DNA of 64,000 bases from Sodiomyces alkalinus F11 (taxonomy: Eukaryota > Ascomycota > Sordariomycetes > Glomerellales > Plectosphaerellaceae): the NCBI RefSeq assembly GCF_003711515.1, contig NW_021167082.1, forward strand, positions 62,001 through 126,000, written 5' to 3'. Below the pieces are notes generated by a model. The model did no database searches. It was not told where the DNA came from and saw only the letters and a list, made by a program, of their open reading frames with translations. Positions 1 to 10,493 of the stretch are shown piece after piece. The position numbers and the translations under genes were made by a program. How positions within the stretch are numbered: the stretch's first letter is position 1; every line of letters begins with the position of its first letter.

Positions 1-828
1 GCGGAAGAAGAGCTGGACGTCGTATTGGGGGGAGAAGGTGGGGAGGATGTCCGGGGTGATGTGGAACTGGGAGATGCGCTGCTCGATGATCTTGCGCTCG
101 TAGGCTTCCCAGCGGCGTTGGGCGAGGTAGCGGTAGATGGGTTTGTTCATGTCGCCTGCACGTTTTTTCGTTTCACGTCCCGTTAGCCCCAGTTGTACCA
201 GTTGTAAAATATCAAGAGGAGATGGAGAAGAAGAAACGGGAAAGAAAGGGGGAAGACTTTGAAAAGGAGCAAATAGGGAAGGAGAGAGAGGGTATTTACC
301 AAGTCCGTCCTCAAACCTCCTCTTGATGCAAGGATCGTTAATGTCGGCTTGAATCTTCAACCACTCAATGTGCTGACGCAAACTCTGCAGCTTCATCTCG
401 CGCTTCTTCTCTCCACCCTTGAAGAGCGAAGCGTCCGCCTCTCGTATTTTCCGCATCTTCTCCACCTCGGCCTTGATGGCGGCAATCTTCTCTTCCCTGT
501 CTTCGGCCAGCAACTTCCGGGCCTCCTGGAAGGCCTGGTAGGGGAGCTGCTCGAAGGGGATGTTCTGCGACGTGCGGATGGCGTAGCGGCGACGGCGACT
601 GCCTATGGGCGGGGTGCCGGCCTTCCAGAGGTCCTTCTCGGCCCACGGATGGACGGCGGTGTTCGGGTCCAGCTCGACGGGGTCGACCTCGCCTTCGGGC
701 CGCTCGCGGACGACTTTGTAGACTTGGGCGGATGCAGGGGAGGAAGTGGTGAAGGGCCGGAGAGGTGCGGCATCTTGCCGAAGCAGGCGCTGCGCCAGTG
801 GCCTTCCGACCTGGCGACAGGATGACAT
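1..828 (-). CDS. MRPL35: Mitochondrial large ribosomal subunit protein mL38 (yeast MRPL35), 3' end outside window
   Basis: Structural protein of the mitochondrial 54S large subunit. Exon 1 is 828-300 and exon 2 is 155-1, running off the left edge; the 144-bp intron has a GTAAAT donor and a GCAG acceptor, and the joined frame reads through 228 codons without a stop. The N-terminus is Arg/Ser-rich and fits a mitochondrial presequence. A charged segment follows, then the family block around FEDGLGDMNKPIYRYL that the splice junction itself restores, then KIIEQRISQFHITPDILP, typical of the fungal family. The PEBP-like C-terminal domain expected in this family must lie left of base 1. It is divergent from the uL4m gene, 459 bp away. 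The identification rests on remembered family sequence rather than a search. Confidence 0.88.
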   Translation of the reverse strand, partial: MSSCRQVGRPLAQRLLRQDAAPLRPFTTSSPASAQVYKVVRERPEGEVDPVELDPNTAVHPWAEKDLWKAGTPPIGSRRRRYAIRTSQNIPFEQLPYQAFQEARKLLAEDREEKIAAIKAEVEKMRKIREADASLFKGGEKKREMKLQSLRQHIEWLKIQADINDPCIKRRFEDGLGKYPLSPSLFAPFQSLPPFFPVSSSPSPLDILQLVQLGLTGRETKKRAGDMNKPIYRYLAQRRWEAYERKIIEQRISQFHITPDILPTFSPQYDVQLFFR

Positions 829-1287
829 GATGCCGGGAAAGAGGAGGGGGGGTTTGGGAGGCCAATTGAAGGCTCGATTGGCGATCCCCTGGGAGGTGGT
901 GAAAATTAAACGTCGTCTCTGGTCGGAGATTCGGGGGGTTTGGTTTCTCTTTGGGGAGAGGCGAAATTTGAAAAGCAGCACACGCGACTTGACGGGTCTC
1001 CACTAAAGCTGTCGACTAGCATACGTACTATTGGTCCAGTACTACGGAGCCGTATAAATAATTAACCCGTAATCACAATGTGCTTAGTCAGGATTCGAGC
1101 ATCCGCCAAATTTTTGGTCTCGGGAAAGAAAGTGAAGGGAAGAGAGCATTTTTAAATGATCAAGTCGATTGTCGTCGCTTCACCAACCAACAATCAACAG
1201 CCCTCTGTCCAGTTTCAGTAGGCTGGCCACCCGATCCAGGTAATTCGATACTCCGGCCAATTGAGACAACCAACTGTCATCTCAACC
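829..1287. promoter_or_regulatory. Shared intergenic promoter between mL38 and uL4m
   Basis: These 459 bp separate two divergent start codons of mitoribosomal genes, so they must hold both promoters and both 5' leaders. I see no TATA box at a convincing distance from either ATG, as is common for housekeeping genes. Co-regulation of the pair is an inference from the arrangement only. Confidence 0.6.
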
Positions 1288-2346
1288 ATGGCCGGACAGG
1301 GCATTCGGGGTCTCAGTGACGCCATGAAGGGCCTGAGCCTCTCCGCGAATGCAGCCGGCAGCGTCTTCACCAGATGCATGGCCACCGCCGCACCAATACC
1401 GCCCATTATGACTACCCTCAAGTCTTCCTCGTCCAAGATATCCTCCGAGCCCTGGACACCAGGTACGCACACCCTTGATCTTTCGTCGTCTCTTTTTCGT
1501 CATCTCGTCCCATCTCAACTACAAAGCAAGATACCCTCACTAACGCATGGCCCATGGTCTCCAGTGTCAACCGTCCCCGTCACCATCCACGCCTTCCCCA
1601 CGCTCGCCCCCCGCTCCCTCGAATCCTACTCGACCAAGCACCTCTACCTCCCCCTCCGCCGCGACCTCCTCCACCTGGCCGTCATCTACGAAGCCGACGC
1701 GACGCGGCAGGGCACCGCCTCGACCAAGACGCGCTGGGAAGTCGCCGGCTCGCACCGCAAAGTGCACCGGCAGAAAGGCACGGGCAAAGCCCGCGTGGGG
1801 ACCAAGCAGTCCCCCATCCGGGTCGGCGGCGGCGTGAGCCACGGGCCCAAGCCGCGCGACTTCTCCACGCGGCTGAACCGCAAAGTCTACGACGTGGCCT
1901 GGCGCACGGCCCTCAGCTACCGCTACCGCCGCGGCGAGCTGCTCGTGTGCGAGGACGGCATGGACCTGGCCCTGCCGCGCGACTTCACCACCTTGCTGCG
2001 GGGCGGCTTCGTCGCCGACGAGCTGGCGGCTTCGTATCGCCGGAAATGGGCCGAGCAAATCCTCTTCGCGAACCAGTGGGGGAAGCCCGATGGGCGGACT
2101 TTGTTCGTTACCGGGTCGCGCCGCCCGGGGCTGTTCGACTGCATGCATGATGCCGGTATGCATGGCCGCTGCCTCGAGGTGTCGGATGTGGATGTGAAGG
2201 ATCTGCTGGAGGAGGGCCGCGTGGTGGTGGAGAGGGCCGCGCTGCGGGAGATGTTGGAGAACCACCAGAGCGACCTGGTGAGCAAGATCTTCATCAATGG
2301 CCTGTCGCGCAGTGGGCCGCCTATTGGGGAGCCTCTGGTTGCCTGA
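1288..2346 (+). CDS. YML6: Mitochondrial ribosomal protein uL4m (YmL6/MRPL4)
   Basis: Large-subunit mitoribosomal protein of the uL4 family, 318 aa after removal of one intron (1463-1564; GTACGC donor, CTAAC branch site, CCAG acceptor). Exons are 1288-1462 and 1565-2346. The intron is 102 bp, so the frame also stays open if it is read through; the splice is preferred because both sites and the branch point are good and the intronic residues do not look like uL4. The core motif GTGKARVGTKQSPIRVGGG, followed by SHGPKPRDFSTRLNRKVYDVAWRTAL in the same frame, is the rRNA-binding loop region of uL4. Translation starts at ATG 1288; there is no ATG upstream in frame. The N-terminus is Ser/Ala-rich with few acids, as in a matrix-targeting sequence. 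Confidence 0.93.
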   Translation: MAGQGIRGLSDAMKGLSLSANAAGSVFTRCMATAAPIPPIMTTLKSSSSKISSEPWTPGTHTLDLSSSLFRHLVPSQLQSKIPSLTHGPWSPVSTVPVTIHAFPTLAPRSLESYSTKHLYLPLRRDLLHLAVIYEADATRQGTASTKTRWEVAGSHRKVHRQKGTGKARVGTKQSPIRVGGGVSHGPKPRDFSTRLNRKVYDVAWRTALSYRYRRGELLVCEDGMDLALPRDFTTLLRGGFVADELAASYRRKWAEQILFANQWGKPDGRTLFVTGSRRPGLFDCMHDAGMHGRCLEVSDVDVKDLLEEGRVVVERAALREMLENHQSDLVSKIFINGLSRSGPPIGEPLVA

Positions 2347-4194
2347 GTTCTTCCGTCTTTCTGTACATGATTACGGGGATATCGACGTTGGGGAGTGATG
2401 TACGTTCGGAAGAGGAGGGACCGAAAGGGACGGACGGGGGAGTGTGGGTGTCACTTCCCCTCGCTTTGTTAAGACACGTACCGTACCGGTCTTCTTTTCA
2501 GCATACACACATGTTGTAACAATATTGGACGGAGACGGGCTTGTCGTTGTTGGGGGTGGTGAGCTCGGAGGATATCAATTACCTTAGGTAAGGTAGGGTG
2601 CTGTGTTGAGCTGTACATGTACTTGTAGGAACAAGAAGAGCTCGTGCCAACTTGTACTGCGCTTCACTGTAGGTGTGCGTCTCATGAATGTATAGGTACT
2701 CGCACACGATTGAGCTTCTTGACTGGAACATACCTAGGTACGGTAGCCCCTGGCGATGAGCTCCTTTCACTGTCGTAGGGAGAAACAACGGCTGTACCTA
2801 TATTACATAAGGTAGGGTGGCCAGCGTGACTAATCCACTGACCCTGGCGAGGGACTCCGTCATTGTACCTATCCTCCAAACGTCGATTTGTCGATGGTCG
2901 TAGAGCCACACGATCCCCGATGGTCGTCCACTCTCACGGGGATCGAGACGGCGGTAAGAACACGCATACCTACCTATCTGCTCAGTACACCAATACAAAG
3001 ATGCTTAAATTAGGTATTCGGCGGCTTTGGGACTGCGATTCTCAGATTCTACTTTGCACCTATGGATCGAACGTTGCCCTCTTTTTCTTTAATTTCTCTT
3101 CTTCTTCCCATTATCCATAGTCCAGTCGTGCGGATCCGGACTTTACTCCGTTCTTCTCCCTCGATTCTCCTCCAAAGACCGTCTCTCCCAATCATATTCT
3201 ACATCACGAAGCATCCAGACATGGGAAACGACTGTTCACGTGAGCAAAGTTCGTCTATTCTCTTCTTCTTCGCCAAACCCGACACCCCTGGTTAGTGGGC
3301 GTCGTGGTCAAACTCAATAGCAACGACCCTCGTCTTAGAGGAGAGGTGAGCTGGGCCCCCTTTTCCTTTTCCTTTTCTTTTCCATTGTTTTTTCCTCTCT
3401 CCCTTTCTTCCCCTATTTTTTTTCTTTTTTTTTTCTTGGCTTTCTTCGTTTTCCTTCGTCGGCTTGCCGTCTTTCCATGGCAAAAAGTCCCACTTCTGTG
3501 GTTGAGTCCACAGACTTCTTGATATATTGATGGGCATAATGATACCCAAGTGAGATTTCGCAAGGCGACTCTCAATAGGACAAAAACATCCTACTCAACA
3601 CATATTCGCCGTCTTGTCCCACGAGCCCGAAATCGCCGTGGCTCTGATAATATGTTCCTTTTTCACGCCTCGCGCCTCGCGCCTCAACGCCGACCAACCA
3701 GTGACTCCCGAGCTTCTCTTCTCCGCCCTGTTCGTCGAAATCGTAATCCGTGAGAATATGACTTTCAGGGTCCAGTTGGCCTATGATTCCGAAACGCCCC
3801 CACCACAAATCTGCTTGAAACCAAGCGACCTGTGCCCGTCGGGGGGGGGAAAGGGGGGGGGGGTTCGTTGACATGTAAAATTGCAGCACACTCCGTCGTC
3901 CTTCTCGCTCTTGCCATCATGGACCGTCGCCGGTCCTCGGGGGGAGACCAAAGATGGTGTCGGGCATATGGTCATAGTTGATATCTCCCGTGCTCCCCGC
4001 TCTCGTCGGTATACTTCCGGCGTGGCTGGCAGCAACAGGCGACGGCGACATCATCATAGCTTTTGCGCGGCAGGATTCTCGTCAGCCGCAAGGAACCCCC
4101 AAAGGAAAGGGCGCCGATCACCATCCGCCACAACCCGTTCTCCCCGTTCCCCCATCGAAACATCTCCCTTCGCTGCCCGACATTTCTTTCTTGA
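2347..4194. other. Intergenic stretch with no gene recognised
   Basis: The 3' sides of uL4m and the bZIP gene face each other here. The stretch holds short GGTA/TACC-rich palindromes (TACCTAGGTA at 2731-2740, ACCTTAGGTAAGGT near 2581), a long pyrimidine run at about 3358-3440 and G runs at about 3841-3868. Open frames here are short, overlap on both strands and resemble no protein I know. Confidence 0.6.
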
Positions 4195-4968
4195 TCACGT
4201 ACCGTCAAAGGAATGGCGCGTCGACGCCACTGACGGTGGACGCATGTCGGCAATCCCCGAGTACCCGGCAGCGCTGGCCTGCGCATGGCCGTATCGTTCG
4301 GCGGCCTTCTGGACGAACCGCTTCGCCTCGTTATCCAGCCACTGGTCGATGTTGGGATCGTTACAGTGCGCGTGGGAGATGAGCTCGTTCTTCATGCGGC
4401 TGACCTCGTCCAGCAGCCCGTTGTACTCCCGCTGAAGCTGCAAGTGCTGGTTCTCGAGCCCCGTCTTCGTCTCTTGTAATTCCGAAACCCACTCCTTTTT
4501 CTTCTTGCGGCACTTACTGGCCGCCATGCGATTCCTCTCCAGCACTTTCTGTCGTTTCGGGTGGTCGTCTGCGACTTGTTGTGAAGAACTGGCCCCGCTT
4601 TCCCTCTTGCTCTGCTTCTTCCGTGGCGGGTGGTGGTCGCATGGCGGCTCGGTTGATTCGCTCGACCGAGACCTATGAGTATGGGAAAAGGTGCTGGAAC
4701 CTGACCCAGAACCTGAGGCGAAAACTGAGCCGGAGCCGGCGCTGTGCGGTGTTTCGGAAGTCGGCCTTGGTGGGCGCGTACTACCGCTGGGTGCAGCCGG
4801 CATATTCATCCCCCTGTCCTCAACCATCGAGTTGTAACCAATACCATACCAGTGACCGTCGACCGAACCATCGGCCAAACTTGGCTGTTGTGTCGGCCAT
4901 GAAGAAGTCATTGTCAAATCCGAGAAGTCCTGCGGCATTCCGCCCGTGGGCTGGTTATACAGCACCAT
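4195..4968 (-). CDS. bZIP transcription factor, ATF/CREB-like
   Basis: Probable nuclear DNA-binding regulator, 257 aa from ATG 4968. The N-terminal half is Ser/Pro/Gly-rich and low in complexity. A basic region (ERNRMAASKCRKKKKEW, about residue 145-161) is followed by heptad-spaced hydrophobic residues for a leucine zipper, and then a C-terminal tail with NDPNIDQWLDNEAKRFV, which I associate with ATF-type bZIPs of Sordariomycetes. The NxxAAxKCR core is the DNA-contact signature of the AP-1/ATF group. The frame stays open upstream of this Met (reading ...QITARQGGGAPY before it), and a possible CCCGCAG acceptor lies just before it, so the true start may be in an upstream exon that I could not find. 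The target genes are unknown. Confidence 0.82.
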   Translation of the reverse strand: MVLYNQPTGGMPQDFSDLTMTSSWPTQQPSLADGSVDGHWYGIGYNSMVEDRGMNMPAAPSGSTRPPRPTSETPHSAGSGSVFASGSGSGSSTFSHTHRSRSSESTEPPCDHHPPRKKQSKRESGASSSQQVADDHPKRQKVLERNRMAASKCRKKKKEWVSELQETKTGLENQHLQLQREYNGLLDEVSRMKNELISHAHCNDPNIDQWLDNEAKRFVQKAAERYGHAQASAAGYSGIADMRPPSVASTRHSFDGT

Positions 4969-6423
4969 GTATGGGGCGCCTCCGCCTTGTCGGGCGGTAA
5001 TCTGCGGGTGGTTTCCGGCCCTCGGCGGTGTCGGGAGGATGGCAAATCGAATCTCCAGGGGAAGAAAAAAAAAAGGAAGAAGAAGAAGGGAAAGGGGAGA
5101 GACGACGATGAATTCAGATATCCGTCACAAAGTAGTGACGGCTCTTCCTGGTCGGCTAAGGTAGTCGATGTGTGTCGAGTCAATTTCCTATTCTGGATCG
5201 TTTGTGCTTCACGATCTTACGAAACGAGCGGTGTTTCTCTGATTGGTTCGATCTGTTGTGGTTGGACAAGGCTCTGACCGGCAGTGACCGAGTTGAGGGA
5301 AGAGATACGGGTATCTTGAGCGTTCAAATTGAATATTCGTCGGGGCCAGTCGCCGTCGTCTGTTCAGAAGTCAAGAAAGCTGCGCAAGTGTACTCGAGAT
5401 TTGGATAGATTCGAAAGCGTGGTGGATGAAAGCTGTGCAGATGCGATGAGTCGTTGTTTCTTTCCCCGCGAATGCATATACAGAGGATACAGACAAGGCA
5501 AAATACGGGCGTGTTGTAAAAGGGAGATGTGTAGTTGAAAGTTCAACGATACACGACCCACTGCTCAGATGCGGGCAGCAGCGCAGCAGTCTTCGACTAT
5601 CCGTTGTCGAGTTCTCTCCCACCGATAGTCGCAAAATGCTGCCAAGAACGCGCCAGGGTTTGGGTGTGCGAATAGGTATGTCTGTGTCTTGTCTTTCTGT
5701 CTTCCTCTCTGTATCTCTCTCTCTGTGTGTGTGGAGTTGTGGTGCTGGCACTAGTCGATGGGGCTACTATTCCGCACAGGTCAATGGGTGCAAGGCGCAG
5801 GACGCAGCATTGGCAACCGGAATAGGGCGGCTGGGCGTTTCTTAGGCCAAGTTCAACAGACAGTAGCGACCTCGCTCTGTTCTGCCCTTCGCCCAGGGCA
5901 AAAAAAAGACGGTCGATTAGCGGCTCGACAACAGGGTCTTCCGGGGTGACTGGCCATCTCGAACGCCATGGTTCAACGGTTAGCGAGCTGCGGTCGTGTC
6001 TTTCTTTTTCTTTTCTTTTTTCTGCAACGAAAGAGACGGTGAATTGAGAAACCCGGGCAGACGAGGAGTACGAGTATCCGTACTTTGGTACGGATACAGG
6101 ATGGGGACTGTTCTGGTTCTGGTGGATAGTAGGGGAGCTATAGCCGCGAGCTAAGCGGAACGGGGGAGGCGGGTAAGCAAATCCCGATGATAGCAGAGGT
6201 AGAATACGATCCTCAAGGGAGGCAATGACGTAGGAGGGACGGAGGGGACGGGGCCCGGGGAGACGGAGCATTGAGCGCAGTGGGCCAATGTCCATGATGT
6301 ACAGGGGAGGTACAGGAATGGCCCGTGGGTGAGGTAGCGCTAACTACCTCCCACTGCCCTGTTGTCTTGCTGCCTTGGCTGCCCTCGCTGCCGGAAGGAG
6401 GCTCCATCAGCCCCGCGGGGAAA

Positions 6424-6477
<54 letters not shown>

Positions 6478-9309
6478 AAGGGAATAGGAGGGTTGGAACG
6501 CGGAAGCACAGAGAGCATGGACTCATGGAGCATGGTAGACAGTTGGCTGTTGGTAAGGATCGCGAGATGGGGAATGGGAGGATGAGGAAGTGGGCGACAG
6601 AGAGACTGATACGAGCATCAGAGATATCCTGAATCAGGCACGCACCTAAATTAATTGTCCCGCCAAAGAGGGTTCCAGACACTTTTGACTGCGTGGAATG
6701 ATGACGAGCGTGGGTGTATGAATAGATTCAAGAAACTATCTTTGTATTTTGTTCGTGTTGGCGGGATGAGGTGGTTGAATAGGGATCACGCACAGAACGA
6801 TTCAAAAGACGAAGTATGTATGGATTATACAGGAGTGGCAGAAGGGATGGTGAAGCGATGAGTGTAAGATGGTGACGGGAACAAAATGGGAAGGGGCGAC
6901 GTCCGGGGTAGGGACGATTGAAGGGGACAAGATCTTGTCTCAACTTTCGAAGTATTCGCACGAATACTGCGTAGGGTACCAGAAAGACCGCCTCCTGGGC
7001 TGTTAGAATCCTCATATGCGTGCGGCAAACATATGTACCTATGTACTTCGTACATACAGGCGTGGTGTTGGAGTGTCGGTTGGACAAGGGGTCGGAAATG
7101 ACGGGAGACAACAGCAGCTGTACGAAAACCAAGGCACGAAGCGGGGGGGGGAGGGAAGGAATAAGGTACATAGGTATGGAGATTTACTGTAGGTAAGGTA
7201 CGTTGTAAGGTTGCTAGCTCGTTAAGGTAGCTCAGGGAGGAGATGAAATGGTAGCTTTATTACAGAGTAAATGGGTACAGGCCGGGAGTCGAGGATAAGG
7301 TAGGTAGAAAGATAACAATTTAGGGTCCCCGACACACCCACAGGTATTTGCCATTGCCGGAAGAATGGGCAATGCAGATGCCCATGGCCTTTGGCATAGC
7401 AGGTGGACGAATGGAAGAGTGGAACGAGGAGAGAATGCTCCGGAGACCCATACTTGTTCTCCACTTCGGACCCCGTTTTGTTTCGCCCAGATCTGTCATG
7501 GTCCACGAGCACGAAGTACTTTTCTAAGGTACTTTACCTTAGGTACTTAGGTACGATAGGAGGTAGCGACGACGGAGTGGCGTGGCAGCAGCAGCTCTCT
7601 GATAAACCGTTCACACAACATCCGTGTATCCCGGGTTAACGAAGTCGATATACGGAGCAAGGTAAAATAGCCCCAATAATTATCAGGTCGTTGAGTACAA
7701 AAATAGGAATATTTCGCTTCTCTTAAAAAGGCTTCAACTCGTCTATAGGTACGCATATGAAGCAAATAAGGTACTTACCTATCCGTGTGCGTCTCTTCGA
7801 CCAAGCTAGGTCGGTTCAATCGAAAAGTACAAGGCCCAAAATTTAGACATATTCTGTGCCCTGTTCTGTGAGTTGCCAGTAATTACCTGGTGCACCAAAC
7901 GGGATAGGGCTTGGCGTATAGAGTATATCCTAGGTCTACCTTGTCTCCGTCTCAGACGGAAAGGGAAAGTATTGCGTTACCGGACAGACTTCGCACGAAG
8001 TGACTTTTGTACACCGCTGAAGGGCAGTACAAAGCACGAAGTACACGTGTACAAGTTTCAGTGTTCGACGGCTTCTAACTCTGTTGCGATGGAGCTTGAT
8101 GTATCCGTATCGACGTCCCACAAAGTACTCCATACGAACGTGTCTTTCCATCGAGGTTACATGTTATTCGAACTTCGAACCTCTTCCCAGATCTGCGGAA
8201 CACTTATCAAGACGAAGGGAGTGTTAACCGAGATGAACATTTCCCGTCACCCGCGCACCCATTCTCGTCCAGTTAGGTCGCAAAGCACGTGGCCCATTAA
8301 GTACGATACGGATACTTTCGTACCCCCACAATCCGAGAGACCCCTCGTCTTTTCTGTTTCGATGTTCTGGGCATTTTGCTTTTCCCGGTAGTTGCAGGCC
8401 AGAAGGAAATGTCTTGCCAAGGTATATAGATAATGACATGCGCGGAATTCGTGCGAAGTAGACGGGTACCAACTCATGAATTGGGAGCTGGAGTCCTTAA
8501 GGTACACGTATATTAGCTTACAAAGTACCTTAGAATCGTGTGCCTTGCATCAGGGGAGCACTCTGTCCGGAGTACACTACTTTTCGATTCCCGTTTTTGT
8601 GACGTTTCGCGCCCTTTCATATGTAATTGCCTTATTGAAAATAAGGTACGGATACAGAATAACCTGCGTCCCTGCTTTAGTTCTGCGTAATTACTCCGTA
8701 TTTTACTCCGTAGGTAAGATAAGGTATGCTTCGACACAGATTACTAAGGTACCTGGTACATGTTCGTGCACACAGTCCATTACCTTACACGGATAAAGCT
8801 CGGCCGGGATTGGTTGAATTGTTCAGCTCAACTTCCCTGTCGGGTTCACCGAGCACCGAAAAGAGTCCTGCCGCATCTCGTTGTTCTTGGCCGATTCTTC
8901 GAATGGATATGTATTATGGAGTATGGATAATATTTGCTCAGTATGTACGGATACCTACCTTACGAAGTAGAATGAGTTGAAGACTTTACAGCGTACGGAG
9001 TACAGGAAAGTAAGTACAGTAAGTACAAGACTGTACGGTCTAGGTCAGGTCAGGTGACAACGCGCTCCGCACAGGCCGCCGAAATGGATGCGGGGCTGCC
9101 CAACGGCCAAACGCGTCTCACACTTTTTGATTTTCCTCTCAACTCGATCATCAATCAGTCTGTACGCCATCCCCAGATTGACAATTCCCGTCCTACGTTT
9201 CACAGTCCCCGAACCACACCTCTCGTTGAGATTCCGTCATTCTTAGCCGCGACGGATAATAAAAACGGACGCACATCTCTCTCATATTGTCACCGTCGCC
9301 TGCCTCACC
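4969..9309. other. Long gene-poor stretch, including the leader of the bZIP gene
   Basis: About 4.3 kb with no gene I can support. The first 1-1.3 kb next to the bZIP start is pyrimidine-rich on the coding strand, with short frames that could be upstream ORFs of a long leader, as fungal regulator genes often have. From about 7,000 to 9,050 the sequence is dense in GTAC, TACC and TACTCCGTA motifs, with no frame conserved over more than about 100 codons. It contains the 52-G tract described separately. Confidence 0.5.
6424..6475. repeat. 52-base poly-G homopolymer
   Basis: An uninterrupted run of G that flips only the neighbouring frames into artificial poly-Gly or poly-Pro ORFs. It lies in the intergenic stretch. 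Length is likely unstable or partly a sequencing/assembly product; shorter runs occur at 11028-11044 and 63978-64000. Confidence 0.95.
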
Positions 9310-9917
9310 ATGGCCGAACCTACCTCAACCCCGCGTATCAACGCCCAATATCTCGACTCGTATGTCGGCCGCAATGTCACCATAGTCGGCAAAGTCACCC
9401 AGCTCCGAGGCGAGTCTGCTATCCTTGACGCCGATGGGCCCATTACTGCCATGCTTAATCGCGTGCGTGTCTTTCCTCCGACCCCTTCCCTTCCCTGGAG
9501 GCCTTGGACGCCCTGTGTTAACATTGCGTCCAGGACTCTCATCTGAGCAACGGAAATGCCGCCCAGATTATTGGCAAGGTGAACCCAGATCTGTCGATTA
9601 AGGTCCTGACCTCGAAGGATTTGGGTACTGGTGTCGGTAGGTTTTGATCTGAACACTGTCCTCCTTTCCCTCCCGGACCTTAGTCCGTCATGCCCAGCCT
9701 CTGGGGAAATTTCCCAGGCTGGCATGTACTGTCCCGTCCCCACGCCGGATCTCCCTAGCAAGTTCCAGAGAGAGCGCGACAGGATTCCTTCTCCTACTGC
9801 TCAATCGGTCTTCGTCTTTTAACGGCTCAATCCCATCTAGACCTCAAGCTTGCCTCCGCTGTCGTTGAGGCGACTCACAACTTCAAACCTCTCTTCGTGT
9901 ACGAATCGACCAATTGA
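9310..9917 (+). CDS. RFA3: Replication protein A 14-kDa subunit (Rfa3/Ssb3)
   Basis: Smallest subunit of the RPA heterotrimer, the single-strand DNA binding complex of replication and repair. Exons 9310-9462, 9534-9636 and 9841-9917 join to 110 aa. Intron 1 (9463-9533) has a GTGCGT donor and intron 2 (9637-9840) a GTAGGT donor with a CCATCTAG acceptor. The product is a single OB fold: an N-terminal strand region ending in YVGRNVTIVGKV, the centre GNAAQIIGKVNPDLSIKVL and the C-terminal helix around ASAVVEATHNFKPLFVYE that packs into the trimerisation bundle. Length is normal for the fungal family. ATG 9310 is the only sensible start. The following possible gene begins about 90 bp downstream on the same strand. 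Confidence 0.93.
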
Positions 9918-10004
9918 CAACGTGCGCCCGGCCCTCATGACCCCGCCTCCCGAACCCTGCCCTCGTCAGGCCCCGTCCATCCTCAACATCCTGGACGGGT
10001 GTCC

Positions 10005-10493
10005 ATGATGTGGCCGGCCGCCGAATCCCTCGTCTCGAATAACACAACACCCGAACCTCCTAGCCGGCGGGATTCTGAGGCTTCCAGTCTCTCCCCGTCT
10101 CCCATTGCACTTCCTGTCCGCCCTAAGGAGCCTAGCGAGCCTAGCGAGCCTGCCCAGCCTATACCTCCGCATTGGACAACGGGTTCACTCGCTGCCATTA
10201 CGGGACATCACGGTCCATCACTATCATCATCCCCCACTGAATCTACAAATTATACCGCATCGGAAAAGAATTACGATATAGAGGAGAATCGGAGTTACGG
10301 AAGAGGAAAGCATAGGCAGAGCCATGCACGGTCCAGCCTTGATGGATCGTCGTATGGAGAGGTGGTGGTGGACGACTCGGAGTTGATGGGTGCCGTGTTG
10401 GACGGCATTGGACGGATCACGATCACCATGAGACTGGACTCTGGTGGCCGCTGGAGGATCCGACGGGAATCGAGTCATCTTGAGTGGTTTTAG
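10005..10493 (+). CDS. Possible small protein of unknown function, Ser/Pro-rich
   Basis: An open frame of 162 codons from ATG 10005 to TAG 10493, only 87 bp past the Rfa3 stop. The N-terminal half is rich in Ser, Pro and Glu with a short KEPSEPSEPAQP repeat. The C-terminal 45 residues look more like a folded segment (DDSELMGAVLDGIGRITITM followed by a basic stretch) and are the main reason for listing it. An upstream exon from ATG 9938 is possible, but I could not find a good donor. No family recognised; it could also lie in the Rfa3 3' untranslated region. Confidence 0.4.
   Translation: MMWPAAESLVSNNTTPEPPSRRDSEASSLSPSPIALPVRPKEPSEPSEPAQPIPPHWTTGSLAAITGHHGPSLSSSPTESTNYTASEKNYDIEENRSYGRGKHRQSHARSSLDGSSYGEVVVDDSELMGAVLDGIGRITITMRLDSGGRWRIRRESSHLEWF

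Noticed and set aside
1547..2265. Pro- and Arg-rich frames of 96-232 codons overlapping uL4m
   Set aside because: High GC third positions open the other frames; only the uL4 frame has family motifs.
6325..6682. Plus- and minus-strand frames of about 85-105 codons with long Gly or Pro runs
   Set aside because: They exist only because the 52-G tract has no stop in any frame; flanking residues are not protein-like.
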